From: Fibrobacter sp.
GTDB lineage: Bacteria > Fibrobacterota > Fibrobacteria > Fibrobacterales > Fibrobacteraceae
Length of the DNA: 12,347 nt
Direction of reading: 5' to 3'
Assembly: GCA_016295375.1 (NCBI GenBank)
Contig: JAEDLI010000072.1
Span: 1-12,347, forward strand
Each line of letters starts with the position of its first letter. The stretch's first letter is position 1. The notes under the pieces were generated by a model. That model was given only the letters and a program-made list of their open reading frames with translations. It did not search any database and was not told where the DNA came from. The translations under genes and the position numbers were made by a program. Of this stretch, positions 11,414 through 12,347 are shown piece after piece.

Positions 11414-12347
11414 TTATGTGTCCGGCGATTCGATTTCCTTCTTGAGTTCGAGGACGGTTGACTGGGGAAGCCCTGTGTTGCGGGCCACTTTTTCAACAGA
11501 ATCCCCGTCCAGAAGGAAGTTCTTTGCTACTTCCTTCGCCTTCTTCCGTGCCGCACCGTATTCCCAGTACGACTTGTCTATGTCTTTCATGATGTTGCTG
11601 AGCATATATCCAGCGCTAAAATTACACAATTTCACCTCGTTTTGCAATACCCTGAACACGGGATCGCCCGCGAATTCGCTGAAATCGGCCTCGCGGTTGA
11701 GCGTATCGATGGCACGGAGCCACTGGGCGATGCGGCTGCGGTCGCCCGCGAACTGTTCGGCGTGCCTAAGGAACTTGTTCACCTCGACGAGCGTCACCGT
11801 CTGCCGTTCGAAATAAACGCGCTGCTCCTGGTTGCGCAACTGCACCGTGTGGAGGTAGTTCGGTGAACCCTTGAAGGCGTCGAAGAACTGGAAACTCACC
11901 ACGTGCAGGTTCTCGAGCGGGGTGAAATCGCCCGGCTTTTCCATACTGCCCGTAAGGCGCGCCACATAGAGGACCAGGCGGTCGCTGTACAGCGAATCGT
12001 TGTTCTCGTGCTGGACGTCGATGGAGATGCGGTCGCGGGGCACGCCGTTTCCGCGGTCGTTGGTCAAGAGCAGGTCGGGTTCGACACTACGGTATCCCAG
12101 TTCGCCTGGAACGAAGGGGTTCACGAGTTGCGGATTTTCAATGCGGTCCGAGCCCACGAGATTCAGCGCCGCGTTGATGAGGTCGGTGGTAAGCATCAGG
12201 TTTTTCTCGCTGGCGAGAATCTTCTTGATGCATCCGTCTTTGTAGAAATAGACGTTCCGGTGCTCGTATTCCTTGACGATGGCATCGACATCCCGGCCGT
12301 TGTCGTTTGCGGTCTTGAGTTTCTTGAGAAAGATTGCGAATTCTTCT
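11414..12347 (-). CDS. PD-(D/E)XK nuclease family putative transposase, 5' truncated
   Basis: The frame is open to the right edge, so the N-terminus is missing; about 310 codons are visible. An internal ATG at 12196 is not taken as the start because the family sequence continues upstream (FYKDGCIKKILASEKNLMLTT). The pattern matches the PDDEXK_2 / Rpn-like putative transposase or invertase family: NPFVPGE, then SVEPDLLLTND with the metal-binding Asp, then RISIDVQHEN where D-x-Q stands at the usual E-x-Q/K site, then SDRLVLYVARL and an LHVVSFQFFDAF strand. The C-terminus has a helix rich in Lys/Ala (ARKKAKEVAKNFL) followed by a helix-turn-helix-like VEKVARNTGLPQSTVLELKKEI. It is a different branch from the 9777 gene; the two converge on the repeat-rich gap. 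Function as a transposase is unproven; these genes often multiply within genomes. The family call is good; activity is unknown. Confidence 0.78.
   Translation of the reverse strand, partial: EEFAIFLKKLKTANDNGRDVDAIVKEYEHRNVYFYKDGCIKKILASEKNLMLTTDLINAALNLVGSDRIENPQLVNPFVPGELGYRSVEPDLLLTNDRGNGVPRDRISIDVQHENNDSLYSDRLVLYVARLTGSMEKPGDFTPLENLHVVSFQFFDAFKGSPNYLHTVQLRNQEQRVYFERQTVTLVEVNKFLRHAEQFAGDRSRIAQWLRAIDTLNREADFSEFAGDPVFRVLQNEVKLCNFSAGYMLSNIMKDIDKSYWEYGAARKKAKEVAKNFLLDGDSVEKVARNTGLPQSTVLELKKEIESPDT

Noticed and set aside
10996..11496. Long overlapping open frames on both strands across the repeat island (153 and 166 codons)
   Set aside because: They consist of translated repeat DNA, run through palindromes and the minus-strand terminator, and overlap the true nuclease gene in antisense. 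No RBS or domain is seen.

Overview
The window looks like a chromosomal segment of a Gram-negative bacterium, most likely a Fibrobacter-type organism (phylum Fibrobacterota). That is an inference from the gene complement, a GC-rich coding style, AGGAG-type ribosome binding sites and heavily decorated intergenic DNA. No rRNA or other decisive marker is present.

Layout, left to right. A 5'-truncated M23 (LytM-type) cell-wall peptidase-like gene ends at 1514. It is followed by repeat DNA and a secreted protein of unknown function (1698-2456). That gene converges on, and overlaps by 81 bp, a minus-strand predicted beta-barrel outer-membrane protein (2376-3359). A divergent small lipoprotein with a BamE/SmpA-like motif (3444-3884) ends at a strong terminator. 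Next comes a probable tpiA-secG operon (4062-5270) closed by a terminator, then a 154-bp multi-hairpin element, murD (5548-6927) and a tRNA-Leu(GAG) with its own promoter and terminator. Then come tgt (7385-8521) and a closely spaced radical SAM/SPASM-type gene (8541-9497). The right third is accessory in character. Two PD-(D/E)XK genes of the Rpn / putative-transposase type (9777-10733 plus; 11414 to the right edge, minus) converge on about 680 bp of non-coding DNA packed with repeats.

The cellular genes cover cell-envelope construction (M23 protein, MurD, BamE-like lipoprotein, beta-barrel protein, SecG), central metabolism (TpiA) and tRNA supply or modification (tRNA-Leu, Tgt).

The most unusual material is outside the genes. 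(1) Arrays of 7-bp units of type ACTnnnA / nCCTAnn occur in four gaps. (2) A 154-bp element with 12-bp perfect terminal inverted repeats carries five different hairpins, each set between related TGAG / CTCA flanks. (3) A composite of heptamer array, GCTGGGGACAAG block and GTCATCCT...GGATCC block is present twice in opposite orientation. (4) Four copies of a roughly 40-bp TATAAA...TTTTTTG...TATATG element cluster around the Rpn-type genes. (5) A dispersed 24-bp repeat is inserted in frame, as exactly eight codons, in the radical SAM gene.
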